Shown piece by piece: positions 53,941-62,815 of a stretch of DNA of 64,000 nt. A program made the translations under genes and the position numbers. Below the pieces are notes generated by a model. That model saw nothing but the letters and a program-made list of their open reading frames with translations, had not been told where the DNA came from and made no database searches. Source of the DNA: Actinomycetales bacterium (GTDB taxonomy: Bacteria; Actinomycetota; Actinomycetes; S36-B12); the NCBI GenBank assembly GCA_018970025.1, contig JAGWXF010000002.1, positions 124,001 through 188,000 of the forward strand, in the 5' to 3' direction. Numbering within the stretch: the stretch's first letter is position 1; each line of letters begins with the position of its first letter.

Positions 53941-55103
53941 TGCCCCACGCCTATGCACAACGACGCTACGCCATAGCGTCCGCCCGTCCGCTCCAGGTGG
54001 CCGAGGACGGAGAGCACGATGCGGCATCCACTCGAGCCGAGTGGATGGCCCAGGGCGATCGCACCGCCCGCCGGATTGAGGAACTCCCGATCGAGGCCGA
54101 GCTGCTGCTCGCAGGCGAGCACCTGCGCGCCGAACGCCTCGTTGATCTCGATCGTGTCCATGTCCGACAGGGCCAGGCCCGCCTTGGACAGGGCTGCCCG
54201 GATCGCGGGCACCGGGCCGATGCCGAACATGCTCGGGGCGACGCCGGCGACGGCGTAGCTGACGATGCGGCCCCGCGGCTGCAGGCCATGGGCGCTCACC
54301 GCGGCCTCGCCGGCCACCACGATCGCGCTCGCACCATCCGACAGCGGCGAGGAGTTGCCGGCGGTCGAGACCCCGTCCGAGGCGAAGACCGGCTTGAGGG
54401 TCGACAGGGAGTCCGTCGTCGTCCCCGGCCGGACAGTCTCGTCGGCCACCACATCGCCTGCCTTCGTCGGCACGGCGACGATCTCGGCATCGAAGGCGCC
54501 GGCCTCCCACAGGGCAGCCGCGAGTGCCTGCGACCGGGCGGCATACGCATCCGTCGCCTCGCGGGTGATGCCATGCAGCCGGGCGAGCTTCTCGGTGCAC
54601 TCCCCCAGGCTCATCGTGGCATCGCCGTCATCGAGTGCGCGCATCCGCGGGTTCACCAGGCGCCAGCCCAGGGCCGTGTCGCTGACCTCGCCGGGCTTGG
54701 CCCAGGCAGCGGCAGGCTTGGCCATGATCCAGGGAGCGCGGGTCATGGATTCGACACCGCCGGCCACCATGAGGTCCGCGTCACCGCATGCGATGCCCTG
54801 GCCTGCTGATGCGATCGCCTGCAGGCCGGATGCGCACAGTCGGTTCACGGTGTAGCCGGGCACGTGATCCGGCAGGCCGGCGAGCAGCGCGGCCATCCGG
54901 GCGACATTGCGGTTGTCCTCCCCCGCCTGGTTCGCGGCTCCGAGGACGATGTCATCGATGCGATCGGCCGGGACGCCACTGCGCTGCACCACCTCCCCGA
55001 CGACCAGGGCAGCCAGGTCATCAGGCCGGATGCCCGCGAGGGCACCGCCGTACTTGCCCACCGGGGTACGGGCACCGCCAACGAGGAAGACCGGGCTCAT
55101 CAT
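53910..55103 (-). CDS. Thiolase (acetyl-CoA acyltransferase; probable 3-oxoadipyl-CoA thiolase)
   Basis: A 397-residue thiolase II-type enzyme. GYTVNRLCASGLQAIASAGQGIACGDADLMVAGGVESMTRAPW holds the nucleophilic Cys (about 90), NEAFGAQVLACEQQ, GGAIALGHPLGSSG holds the active-site His, and LCIGVGQGAAMV the second Cys. In this regulon 3-oxoadipyl-CoA cleavage to succinyl-CoA and acetyl-CoA is the natural reaction, completing the pathway; acetoacetyl-CoA thiolase activity is an alternative. ATG 55103 overlaps the MoxR stop (ATGA). Its C-terminus lies in the 33-bp repeat. Confidence 0.9.
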   Translation of the reverse strand: MMSPVFLVGGARTPVGKYGGALAGIRPDDLAALVVGEVVQRSGVPADRIDDIVLGAANQAGEDNRNVARMAALLAGLPDHVPGYTVNRLCASGLQAIASAGQGIACGDADLMVAGGVESMTRAPWIMAKPAAAWAKPGEVSDTALGWRLVNPRMRALDDGDATMSLGECTEKLARLHGITREATDAYAARSQALAAALWEAGAFDAEIVAVPTKAGDVVADETVRPGTTTDSLSTLKPVFASDGVSTAGNSSPLSDGASAIVVAGEAAVSAHGLQPRGRIVSYAVAGVAPSMFGIGPVPAIRAALSKAGLALSDMDTIEINEAFGAQVLACEQQLGLDREFLNPAGGAIALGHPLGSSGCRIVLSVLGHLERTGGRYGVASLCIGVGQGAAMVIARV

Positions 55104-55963
55104 CGAAGTCCCAACTGCTCGGCAACGCGCGCTCGATCGGTCTGGTGCTTGAGCACCACGCCCAGGGTCTGCTCCATCACCTCGTCGGTGAGCTCGGTAA
55201 CGCCGAGGACCTGCATGGTGCGGGCCCAGTCGATCGTCTCGGCGATGCTGGGCGCCTTGCGAAGTTCCATCGTGCGCATCGCGCGGACGGCACGGACCAG
55301 CGCCGCGGCAAGGTCGTCCGTCGTCTCCGGCACGCGCGACATCACGATCGCCCGCTCGCGCACCGCATCGGGATAGTCCACATGCGCATACAGGCACCGT
55401 CGCTTGAGGGCCTCGGACAGCTCGCGCGTCGCATTCGAGGTGAGCACCACGAACGGCGGCGAGGTCGCGGAGATCGTCCCGAGCTCGGGGATGGTCACCT
55501 GGAACTCCGAGAGGACCTCCAGCAGCAGGCCCTCGACCTCGACGTCGGCCTTGTCGGTCTCGTCGACCAGCAGCACGGTCGGGCCCTGCTGGCGAATGGC
55601 CTTCAGCAGCGGCCGGGCGAGCAGGAACTCCTCGCTGAAGATGTCGTCGTGCACGTCATCCCAGGCCTGGTCGTCCTGCCCGGCCTGGCGGGCCTGGATG
55701 CGCAGCAGCTGCTTGCGGTAGTTCCACTCGTACAGTGCCCTGGCCTCGTCGAGGCCCTCGTAGCACTGCAGCCGCACGAGCGCCGAGCCGGTGGCCTCGG
55801 CGACCGCCTTGGCCAGCTCCGTCTTGCCGGTGCCGGCAGGGCCCTCGAGCAGGATGGGCTTGCCCAGGGCCGCCCCGAGGAAGACGACCGTGGCGAGCTC
55901 GTCATCGACGAGGTAGCCGGTGCGTGCGAGCTGCTCTCGCGCATCGCGGATGGACGTGAACAC
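55100..55963 (-). CDS. MoxR-family AAA+ ATPase (CoxD-like)
   Basis: A 287-residue AAA+ ATPase. Walker A is LEGPAGTGKTELAK, Walker B VLLVDETDKAD, sensor VVLTSNATRELSEALKRRCLY, and the arginine-rich YAHVDYP segment follows, as in MoxR/CoxD/CbbQ proteins. They remodel or metallate client enzymes together with a VWA protein. The frame reaches GTG 56035, but that start lies inside operator D. GTG 55963 has GGGAGG at 6 bases and is preferred. It is translationally coupled to the thiolase gene. Confidence 0.88.
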   Translation of the reverse strand: MFTSIRDAREQLARTGYLVDDELATVVFLGAALGKPILLEGPAGTGKTELAKAVAEATGSALVRLQCYEGLDEARALYEWNYRKQLLRIQARQAGQDDQAWDDVHDDIFSEEFLLARPLLKAIRQQGPTVLLVDETDKADVEVEGLLLEVLSEFQVTIPELGTISATSPPFVVLTSNATRELSEALKRRCLYAHVDYPDAVRERAIVMSRVPETTDDLAAALVRAVRAMRTMELRKAPSIAETIDWARTMQVLGVTELTDEVMEQTLGVVLKHQTDRARVAEQLGLR

Positions 55964-56018
55964 GCAGCCTCCCTGGCGCTCGCGGCGGACTCGGGGGATG
56001 AGCCCCGCCTGGGGTGGT

Positions 56019-56083
56019 GTTCGAATGACGAACACTCGTCCGTATGCCGCACAGAGCCTAGCGCCCGAACGGTCGCGTGCTCA
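56019..56083 (-). promoter_or_regulatory. IclR-type operator D and promoter of the MoxR-thiolase operon
   Basis: Box 1 GTTCG-AATGA-CGAAC (56019-56033) and a weaker box 2 GTCCG-TATGC-CGCAC (56038-56052), 19 bp apart. A minus-strand -10 TAGGCT (56060-56055) with a weak -35 TGAGCA (56083-56078, 17-bp spacer) places the start near box 2, so binding would repress. Confidence 0.65.
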
Positions 56084-56170
56084 TCGCCGGGCATCACGGG
56101 TCACCTGCGTCCGACACGCTGGCCCGAGACGCTCCTCGCCGTCGGCTGGGGAAGGCGCGCGAGGGGCTCG

Positions 56171-56923
56171 TCAGGCCCGAAAGCGCTCCGCGAACTCCAG
56201 CAGGGCAGAGCGCAGCTCACCCTCGCGCTCGGCGAAGCGCTGGGTGGGGATGGGCACGGAGACTGCCAGGCGCTCGCCGCCGGACTCCCCCAGGCTCGTC
56301 CCGATGGCGCACACCCCCTCGGTCATCTCCTCGCGGTCGGTGGCGATGCCGTCCTGCCGTACCTGCTCGATCTCCCGGCGCAGCGCCGCAGTGGAGGTGA
56401 TGGTCCGGTCGGTGAAGCGCTCCAGCCGGCCGCTCAGCAGTCGCCGTCGCTCCGCCTCCGGCAGGCTCGCCAGCAGGGCCTTGCCATTCGCGCAGGCATG
56501 CAGCGGGAATGACTTGCCGACCCCGGAGACCGCCTGCAGCCGGTTGTCTGCCACCACCTGATCGACGAACAGGGCCCGATCGCCTTCCAGGATCGACAGG
56601 TCGACCGTCTCGCCGATCGCATAGGAGAACTCCACCAGCATCGGATGCCAGTCGGCCCAGGCATTGCGCCGAGCCGAGCTGGCCAGGCGCGAGATCTCCG
56701 GCCCGAGGCGGTACCGGCCGCGCGGGCCCATCGACATGACCAGGCCCTCGGCCTCCAGCGCCAGCAGCAGCCGGCTCGCGGTGGAGCGCGCCAGGCCGAG
56801 CTGCTCGCCGATCTCGGCCTGGCTGAGGCCTGCCTGGTGGCCATGCAGGAGCCGGAGGATCTCTGCTGCCCGGGCCAGGACCTGGATCCCGGAACGTGCA
56901 TCTCCTGTCGGGACGGTCGTCAT
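56171..56923 (-). CDS. IclR-family transcriptional regulator (second)
   Basis: A 250-residue IclR protein. The winged helix is GIQVLARAAEILRLLHGHQAGLSQAEIGEQLGLARSTASRLLLALEAEGLVMSMGPRGRYRLGPEISRLA. The effector domain includes ETVDLSILEGDRALFVDQVV and FPLHACANGKALLASLPEAERRRLL. It is distinct in sequence from the regulator at 51.0 kb. It stands alone between the MoxR operon and the aminotransferase gene. It is a candidate for the activator that recognises the TTCTCCC-type elements at 44.8 and 63.7 kb, but no site lies next to its own gene. Confidence 0.9.
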   Translation of the reverse strand: MTTVPTGDARSGIQVLARAAEILRLLHGHQAGLSQAEIGEQLGLARSTASRLLLALEAEGLVMSMGPRGRYRLGPEISRLASSARRNAWADWHPMLVEFSYAIGETVDLSILEGDRALFVDQVVADNRLQAVSGVGKSFPLHACANGKALLASLPEAERRRLLSGRLERFTDRTITSTAALRREIEQVRQDGIATDREEMTEGVCAIGTSLGESGGERLAVSVPIPTQRFAEREGELRSALLEFAERFRA

Positions 56924-57111
56924 CGTTCCGGCCGTGTCACGTCGCTCCTACTGGCCGCGGCCATCTGCGTCACCCCTGACGTTGCTCGGTACCCTCGTGC
57001 CTGCAGGGGCTCTACGAAATTCCTCTGAGGCCGCACAACTTTGCCACATCGTGAGGATCGACCGACAGTCTCACCAGTGCGCGACTCCCACGCGCTCGCG
57101 ACCGCCCTCCG

Positions 57112-58188
57112 TCAGCGACCGGCTGCCCAGGCAGCCGCGGTCTGGACGAGGCGCTCATTGGCCTCCGGCTCGCCGATGGTGATGCGCACGCCCTCGCCCT
57201 CGAAGGGGCGCACCGACAGGCCGGCCGTATCGCAGGCAGCCGCGAACGACATCGTCTCCTCGCCGAGTCGAAGCCACAGGAAGTTCGCCTCGGATGTCGC
57301 CGGATGCAGGCCGGCCGATCGCAGCCCGGCTTCCATCCGGGCACGCTCCGCCACGATCGCGTGCACGCGATCCATCAGCTCGCCCTCGTTCTCCAGGGAC
57401 GCGACTGCGGCAACCTGCGCCATGGTCGAGACCCCGAAGGGAACCTGCACCTTGCGCATGGCGTCGGTGACCGGCCCGTGGGCGATGCAGAAGCCGACCC
57501 GCAGTCCGGCCAGGCCGTAGGCCTTGGAGAAGGTCCGCAGGACCGCCACGTTCTCGTGCTGCCGGTAGAAGTCCAGTCCATCGGGGACCTCAGCAGGGTC
57601 GACGAACTCCCGGTAGGCCTCGTCGATGACGATGAGGACGTCCGATGGCACCTGCTCGATGAGCGCAGCGATGGCCTCGCGGCCGACGGCCGTGCTGGTG
57701 GGGTTGTTCGGATTGCAGACCAGGATCAGCCGGGTGGAGTCGTCGACCGCCGCAGCCATCGCAGCGAGGTCATGGCGATCGTCGGCGTCGAGGGGCACCC
57801 GCTGCGCATTCGCCCCGGCGATCTGGGTCATGATCGGGTAGGCCTCGAAGGACCGCCACGCGAAGAGCACGCCGTCGCCGGGGCCGCCGGTGATCTGCAC
57901 CAGCTGCTGCAGCATGCCCACGCTGCCGGTACCGACGCTCACGTGCTCGACGGGCACGTTGAATCGGGCCGAGATCGCCTCGAGCAGGCCCTGCGAGCCG
58001 TAGTCGGGGTACCGGTGCACCTCTCGCAGGGATGCCTCGATCGCGGCGATGACCGTGGGCAGCGGGTCGTGGTGGTTCTCATTGCTGGACAGCTTGTACG
58101 AGGACAATCCCTCCACGATGGTGGCCTTCTGCCCTGCCTTATACGCGGGGATCCCATCGAGCGCAGCGCGAAGCCTTGGACGTGACAT
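57112..58188 (-). CDS. Class I/II aminotransferase, HisC/aromatic type
   Basis: A 358-residue PLP enzyme. KLSSNENHHDPLPTVIAAIEASLREVHRYPDYG, GTGSVGMLQQLVQ (phosphate-binding), CNPNNPTSTAV, VIDEAYREFVD and TFSKAYGLAGLRVGF (PLP Lys) fit the histidinol-phosphate / aromatic amino-acid aminotransferase group (HisC or mycobacterial Pat). No his genes are nearby, so aromatic transamination is the more likely role. It is divergent from the PLP decarboxylase gene with a 206-base gap. Confidence 0.87.
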   Translation of the reverse strand: MSRPRLRAALDGIPAYKAGQKATIVEGLSSYKLSSNENHHDPLPTVIAAIEASLREVHRYPDYGSQGLLEAISARFNVPVEHVSVGTGSVGMLQQLVQITGGPGDGVLFAWRSFEAYPIMTQIAGANAQRVPLDADDRHDLAAMAAAVDDSTRLILVCNPNNPTSTAVGREAIAALIEQVPSDVLIVIDEAYREFVDPAEVPDGLDFYRQHENVAVLRTFSKAYGLAGLRVGFCIAHGPVTDAMRKVQVPFGVSTMAQVAAVASLENEGELMDRVHAIVAERARMEAGLRSAGLHPATSEANFLWLRLGEETMSFAAACDTAGLSVRPFEGEGVRITIGEPEANERLVQTAAAWAAGR

Positions 58189-58394
58189 GGCGACATCCTT
58201 TCAGCAGGCACGCGAGTGCTCGCTGACCTATCGAGGGGCAGGGTCAATGTCTGCCGGGACGGTGACCGAATGCCTGATCGGAGGTCGCTGAGGACGGACC
58301 CTAGGCTGGCTCCGCGACATGGACAGCTCGGACACTTCAGTCCCATCGTGAAGGACAACGAGTCGAAGACTCCCGACATCGGCCAGGAGGGCGG

Positions 58395-59756
58395 ATGACC
58401 GACCTCGCTGCCTGGCTGCCGCGCGCGGTCGAGGCCAACCTCCGCTGGATGGCCCCATTCGGGGCGTTTCAGCAGCACCCGTCCCTGGCGGTGGATGACG
58501 AGATCCTCGCCAGCGCCTTCAATCGGCTGGCCGAGCGGCTCACCGACAACTACCCCTTCGGTCATCCGCGCTACGTGGGCCAGATGCTCAAGCCGCCGCA
58601 TCCGGCAGCGGTGCTGGGATACGTCAGCGCCATGCTCATCAACCCGAACAATCACGCCCTCGACGGCGGCCCGGCCACGGCGCAGATGGAGAAGGAGATC
58701 ATGGCCCGGCTGGCCGGCATGTTCGGCATGGCCGAGCACCTCGGCCACCTCACCTCCAGCGGCACCATCGCCAACCTCGAGGCCCTGTGGGTCGCCAGGC
58801 AGTCGCATCCCGGCAAGGCCATCGCCTACAGCGCCGATGCGCACTACACCCACAGCCGAATGTGCCAGGTCATCGGCGTCGACGGCATTGCGATCGCCGC
58901 CGACGACGCGGGCCGGATGGACCTCGCCGACCTCGAGCGCCACCTGTCGACCGGCCGCATCGGCACGGTCGTCGCGACCCTGGGCACCACCGGCCTCGGC
59001 GCCCTGGATCCTCTGCCCTCGATCGTCGCACTCGCGCGTGCGCACGGTACCCGGGTGCATGTCGATACCGCCTACGGCGGCTTCTTCGCCCTCATCGCGG
59101 ACGACTCCGCCGACGGCGTCGCCCGGGCGCCCTTCGCCGCGCTTGCCGATGTCGACAGCATCGTCGTGGATCCGCATAAGCACGGCCTGCAGCCCTACGG
59201 CTGCGGTGCCGTCCTCTTCGCTGATCCGTCCGTGGGCCGCTTCTACGTCCACGACTCCCCCTACACGTACTTCTCCTCCGATGAGGTGCACCTCGGCGAG
59301 ATCTCACTGGAGTGCAGCCGGGCTGGCGCAGCGGCAGCGGCCCTGTGGTTGACCCTGGAGGTCATTCCGCTCACTGACGCCGGGCTGGGCCAGGTGCTCC
59401 GCGCCAATCGCCGGGGGGCCCTGGAGTGGGCTGGGCTGCTGGCAACATCCGATGACCTGGTCGCGTATCAGGCCCCCGAGCTGGACATCGTCACGTACTT
59501 CCCCGCGCGCGGGTCGATGAGCGATGTCGACCAGGCCAGCCAGGCCCTCTTCCATGCCGCCTCCGAACTGCCTCCTGCCGAGCAGATTCACCTGGCGACC
59601 TATGCGGTGACCGCGGCCGCCCTTGCCGCGCGGGGCCACCGGATCACAGCGGATGCGACGACTGCCCGCATCATCCGCAGCACGGTGATGAAGCCGGAGA
59701 GCAGCACCTACATCGGCGATATCCACCGACGACTCGTGTCACTCAGCCGGCCCTAA
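58395..59756 (+). CDS. Group II PLP-dependent amino-acid decarboxylase-like protein
   Basis: A 453-residue PLP enzyme of the glutamate/aromatic/2,4-diaminobutyrate decarboxylase superfamily. YVGQMLKPPHPAAVLGYVSAMLINPNNHALDGGPATAQMEKEIMARLAGMFGM is the N-terminal half; GHLTSSGTIANLEALWVAR binds PLP phosphate, VHVDTAYGGFFAL contains the Asp, and DSIVVDPHKHGLQPYGCGAVLF the PLP Lys. The last third has HDSPYTYFSSDEVHLGEISLECSR, a segment typical of the TDC-like/MfnA-like branch. Substrate not determinable from sequence. ATG 58395 follows AGGAGGGC. Confidence 0.82.
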   Translation: MTDLAAWLPRAVEANLRWMAPFGAFQQHPSLAVDDEILASAFNRLAERLTDNYPFGHPRYVGQMLKPPHPAAVLGYVSAMLINPNNHALDGGPATAQMEKEIMARLAGMFGMAEHLGHLTSSGTIANLEALWVARQSHPGKAIAYSADAHYTHSRMCQVIGVDGIAIAADDAGRMDLADLERHLSTGRIGTVVATLGTTGLGALDPLPSIVALARAHGTRVHVDTAYGGFFALIADDSADGVARAPFAALADVDSIVVDPHKHGLQPYGCGAVLFADPSVGRFYVHDSPYTYFSSDEVHLGEISLECSRAGAAAAALWLTLEVIPLTDAGLGQVLRANRRGALEWAGLLATSDDLVAYQAPELDIVTYFPARGSMSDVDQASQALFHAASELPPAEQIHLATYAVTAAALAARGHRITADATTARIIRSTVMKPESSTYIGDIHRRLVSLSRP

Positions 59757-59861
59757 GGCGACCGTTTCCGTCCAATCGACCCGCCTGCCACCCACCGTCA
59801 CCTCGGCAGTCCTGCCAACGCCTGTGTAGTTCCCAAGGCGTGCCCGTTCTCCTCGTGCCCA

Positions 59862-60677
59862 TCAGCGCGCCGGCAGCTTGAGCAGGCGCTCGGCTTCCTC
59901 CACCGAGGCGATGGGCAGGTCGAGCGCACGGGCGAGGTCGGCCGCGCGCCTGACGAGCGGGGTGTTGCCCGGTGCGAGCTCGCCCTTGCGCAGGTTCAGG
60001 GTGTCCTCCATGCCGGCCCGCGCATTGCCGCCCAGGGCCAGGCCGATGCCGGTCAGCTGCAGGTTGGCCCGGCCGATGGCGATGATCTGCCAGACGCAGT
60101 CCTTGGGCAGTCGCTCCACCATCATGACCAGGTTCGCCGGCGTGGCCGCCGCACCGCCCACGACGCCGAGCACGATCGAGAACTGCAGCGGCTCGGCCAG
60201 CAGCCCCTCGTCGTAGAGCCGCATCACGGCATCGAGATGCCCGGTGTCATAGACCTCGAGCTCGGGCTTGACGTCGAGCTCGCGCATCCGGGCCGCCAGG
60301 CGCCGCACGCCGTCCGGGGGATTGCGGAACTCGCCCTTGCCGAAGCTCATCGTGCACGGGTTGAGCGTGGCCATCCGGGGCCGCAGCTCGACCAGCTGCT
60401 CGCGATCCTCGAACGGCACCGACAGCCCCACACCGGTCGACAGCTGGATATGGATCGGGCACTTCTCCTCGATGAGGTCCATCGTGCGGCGCGCGATGCC
60501 GAGGTCTGCCGTGGGCAGGTCACGCTCATCGCGCAGGTGCAGATGGGCAACCGAGGCCCCTTCGAGGTAGGCCGCATAGACCGCATCGGCGATCTCATCC
60601 GGCTGCGTCGGCAGGTACTGGTTGTCGGACTTCATCGCGATTGGCCCGGTCGGGGCGACGGTGAGGACGACGCTCAT
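59862..60677 (-). CDS. Beta-keto acid cleavage enzyme (BKACE, former DUF849)
   Basis: A 271-residue TIM-barrel zinc enzyme. TVAPTGPIAMKSDNQYLPTQPDEIADAVYAAYLEGASVAHLHLRDE carries the HxH metal pair (HLHLRDE), IHIQLSTGVG and LNPCTMSFG and the later PELEVYDTGHL complete the site. BKACEs condense a beta-keto acid with acetyl-CoA to give acetoacetate and a new acyl-CoA. The divergent CoA-transferase gene at the right edge would activate the acetoacetate. ATG 60677 is preferred over the frame to 60704 because it lies 2 bases after the cupin stop. Which beta-keto acid is used is unknown. Confidence 0.9.
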   Translation of the reverse strand: MSVVLTVAPTGPIAMKSDNQYLPTQPDEIADAVYAAYLEGASVAHLHLRDERDLPTADLGIARRTMDLIEEKCPIHIQLSTGVGLSVPFEDREQLVELRPRMATLNPCTMSFGKGEFRNPPDGVRRLAARMRELDVKPELEVYDTGHLDAVMRLYDEGLLAEPLQFSIVLGVVGGAAATPANLVMMVERLPKDCVWQIIAIGRANLQLTGIGLALGGNARAGMEDTLNLRKGELAPGNTPLVRRAADLARALDLPIASVEEAERLLKLPAR

Positions 60678-60679
60678 GG

Positions 60680-61018
60680 CTAGGCCTGCGGCTTCGCGAT
60701 GCACACCAGCAGCGTGGCGTTTGCATCGCTGGCATTCACCAGCCGGCGATGCTCGCCAGCCACGAACCGCACCGAGTCATGGGTGCGCAGCACATGCGTG
60801 CCCTCGCATTCCAGGGTCAGCTCGCCGTCGAGGATGACGTACACCGTCTCCGCCATCACCTCGCCCGGGCCGGCACTGCTCCCGGGCGGGTACTGCGAGA
60901 TCCCGACCCAGAATGCGTCCGACGGCCCGGCCTCGAGCCCCTGCATGCGCCGGGTGTCCACGTTGTCGTGCAGGGGTGCCTGGTACGGCACCGCGTCGGC
61001 ATGTCGCGTCAGGTGCAT
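60680..61018 (-). CDS. Cupin-domain protein
   Basis: A 112-residue single cupin. GPGEVMAETVYVILDGELTLECEGTHVLRTHDSVRFVAGEHRRLVNASDANATLLVCIA has a partial metal set (Glu in motif 1, His in GEHRR). It lies between the cyclase and BKACE genes with 1- and 2-base spacing, so it is co-translated. The role is unknown: a small isomerase or lactone/ketone-handling enzyme would fit the context, as would a sensor. Confidence 0.75.
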   Translation of the reverse strand: MHLTRHADAVPYQAPLHDNVDTRRMQGLEAGPSDAFWVGISQYPPGSSAGPGEVMAETVYVILDGELTLECEGTHVLRTHDSVRFVAGEHRRLVNASDANATLLVCIAKPQA

Positions 61019-61019
61019 C

Positions 61020-61853
61020 TCAGTTGTTCCCGGTCTCGATGCGGTAGTTCCCGCTGGGGTCGGTGATGGCGACCAGGCGGACGATGCAGCCATCGCCGCC
61101 ACGCCAGCGCCAGGGGAAGGCCGCGAAGGTCACCCGCTTGCCGGTCACCTTGTCGACGTCGCCGCCGACATTCTCGAAGCCGTAGATGCCGTGGGTGAGG
61201 ATCTCCCGATGGCACGGCTCCCATAGCGCGAACTCATCGGCGACCTTCTTGCCGGTCTCCTCCTCGTACTCCTTGCATGCCCAGGGCAGCAGGCCACCGG
61301 CAGCCTCAGCCGGGCCATGCGGCCCGATGGCCGTGGCCAGCGGATGGTCCAGTGCCTGGGTGTCGGTGCCGACCGCCTTGACGCCCTTCGACACGAACCA
61401 CTCCCCGGCCTCCTTGTAGAAGCCTGGCGAGTAGGCGTAGTACTCCGCGCTGTCGGCGTACTTGTGATGCCAGCCGGTGTTGACGATGACGATGTCGCCG
61501 GGGCGGACGGGCGTCTTCTCCGCTGCCTTCTCCAGGTGCTCGGGCATGATCTTCTCCCATTTGCCCATCGGCACGTCGAGCACGACGCCGGTGCCGAAGA
61601 AGGCGCTCAGCGGGATCTCGTCAAGCAGCGGGGTGCCCTCGACGACATGGCCGGGGGCATCGATGTGGGTGCCCGAGTGCATCACCGTGGTGATCTTCTG
61701 GGTGAGCACGCGGCTCTTGGCCATCCCGTGCAGCCGCTCGATCTTCACGTCCTCGAAGTAGGGCCAACACGGCTGGCCCAGGCCCCAGGAGTGGGACAGC
61801 TCGACGAACTCAAGCGATGCCTCGGCGTCGCCGCAGGGCCAGGTGTAGGTCAT
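61020..61853 (-). CDS. Cyclase-family zinc hydrolase (kynurenine formamidase-like)
   Basis: A 277-residue protein of the Cyclase/KynB-like amidohydrolase family. The metal motif TTVMHSGTHIDAPGH (HxGTHxDxPxH) and the later VGTDTQALDHP are present, with the AF-type IPLSAFFGTGVVLDVP between. Members open cyclic amides, imides or lactones, or remove N-formyl groups (for example isatin hydrolase, kynurenine formamidase). Here it is co-transcribed with a 3-hydroxyacyl dehydrogenase and BKACE, so ring opening of a small cyclic metabolite is inferred. Confidence 0.85.
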   Translation of the reverse strand: MTYTWPCGDAEASLEFVELSHSWGLGQPCWPYFEDVKIERLHGMAKSRVLTQKITTVMHSGTHIDAPGHVVEGTPLLDEIPLSAFFGTGVVLDVPMGKWEKIMPEHLEKAAEKTPVRPGDIVIVNTGWHHKYADSAEYYAYSPGFYKEAGEWFVSKGVKAVGTDTQALDHPLATAIGPHGPAEAAGGLLPWACKEYEEETGKKVADEFALWEPCHREILTHGIYGFENVGGDVDKVTGKRVTFAAFPWRWRGGDGCIVRLVAITDPSGNYRIETGNN

Positions 61854-61897
61854 GATGCGTTCCTTCCGTCGGTTGGTTCGGTTCGTGATTGCTCGGC

Positions 61898-62815
61898 TCA
61901 GCGGGACGCTGATCCGGACGACTCGGGCCTATCGAGCTGCTCGCGCACGTGGGCGGCAAGCCGGTCGCCGGCGGCCTGCCGTGACCCCGGCGGCCAGTCC
62001 AGGAACCCCCGGCCGGACTTCGCGCCGAGGTGCCCCGCCGCGATCAGCTCGCGCAGGTACGGGCTGGGATACGGGTCGGCATTGATGCTCGGGAGCACCT
62101 GCTCATGGATGGCGACGGTGAGGTCCAGGCCGACGTAGTCGGCGTTCTCGATCGGGCCCATCTCGCCGAGCCGGAGCCCGATGGTGTTGCGCACCACCAG
62201 GTCGACCGTGGCCGCATCGCACACCCCGGTGGCGACCAGGTCGATGGCCTCCCGCCAGAGGGCATGCTGCAGCCGGTTGCCGACGAAGCCGGGGACATCG
62301 CGCTCAACCCGCACCGGCAGCTTGCCGATGCGCTGCATGAAGCCATACGTCCGATCCATGACCTGATCACCGGTCGCGGCCCCGCGCACGACCTCGACGA
62401 TCGGGATGAGGTCGGGCGGATTCCAGAAGTGCGTGCCCACGCAGCGCTCCGGGTTGATGGCCTGCTCGGCAATGGCGCTGATCGGGATGACCGATGAGTT
62501 GGACGCCAGGATCGCGACTGGATTCACCCGTGACATGGCCGCGAAGAGCTCCTGCTTCACCGGCAGGCTCTCCACCACGGCCTCGATGACCAGGTCTGCA
62601 CCGGAGACGGCGTCCTCGATGCCGGCAGCAGCCTCGATCACTCCACCCGGTGCCATCTGCCGGGCCTCGGCGAGGCCCGCCTGCAGCACCTGCGGATCGG
62701 TGTCGAGCAGTCGGACCGGAACGCCCGCCCGGGCGACCAGCCCCGCGATCCGCCGGCCCATCAGCCCGCCGCCGATCACGGCAACCATCGAGTCAGCGTC
62801 GAGGTCGCCTAGCAC
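61898..62815 (-). CDS. 3-Hydroxyacyl-CoA-dehydrogenase-family protein
   Basis: A 305-residue NAD-dependent dehydrogenase. VAVIGGGLMGRRIAGLVARAGVPVRLLD is the NAD fold, ILASNSSVIPISAIAEQ and VGTHFWNPPDLIPIVEVVRG hold the catalytic His, and VPGFVGNRLQHALWREAIDLVATG is the C-terminal domain. Size and the BKACE neighbour recall L-carnitine dehydrogenase and other 3-hydroxy-acid dehydrogenases of this family. The proposed job is oxidation of a 3-hydroxy acid to the beta-keto acid substrate of BKACE. GTG 62815 overlaps the SDR stop by 7 bases; ATG 62788 is an alternative. Confidence 0.87.
   Translation of the reverse strand: MLGDLDADSMVAVIGGGLMGRRIAGLVARAGVPVRLLDTDPQVLQAGLAEARQMAPGGVIEAAAGIEDAVSGADLVIEAVVESLPVKQELFAAMSRVNPVAILASNSSVIPISAIAEQAINPERCVGTHFWNPPDLIPIVEVVRGAATGDQVMDRTYGFMQRIGKLPVRVERDVPGFVGNRLQHALWREAIDLVATGVCDAATVDLVVRNTIGLRLGEMGPIENADYVGLDLTVAIHEQVLPSINADPYPSPYLRELIAAGHLGAKSGRGFLDWPPGSRQAAGDRLAAHVREQLDRPESSGSASR

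Noticed and set aside
52457-55963. CO dehydrogenase cluster suggested by CoxD/CoxE-like genes
   Set aside because: No molybdenum-subunit, FAD-subunit or iron-sulfur-subunit genes (coxLMS) occur in the window.
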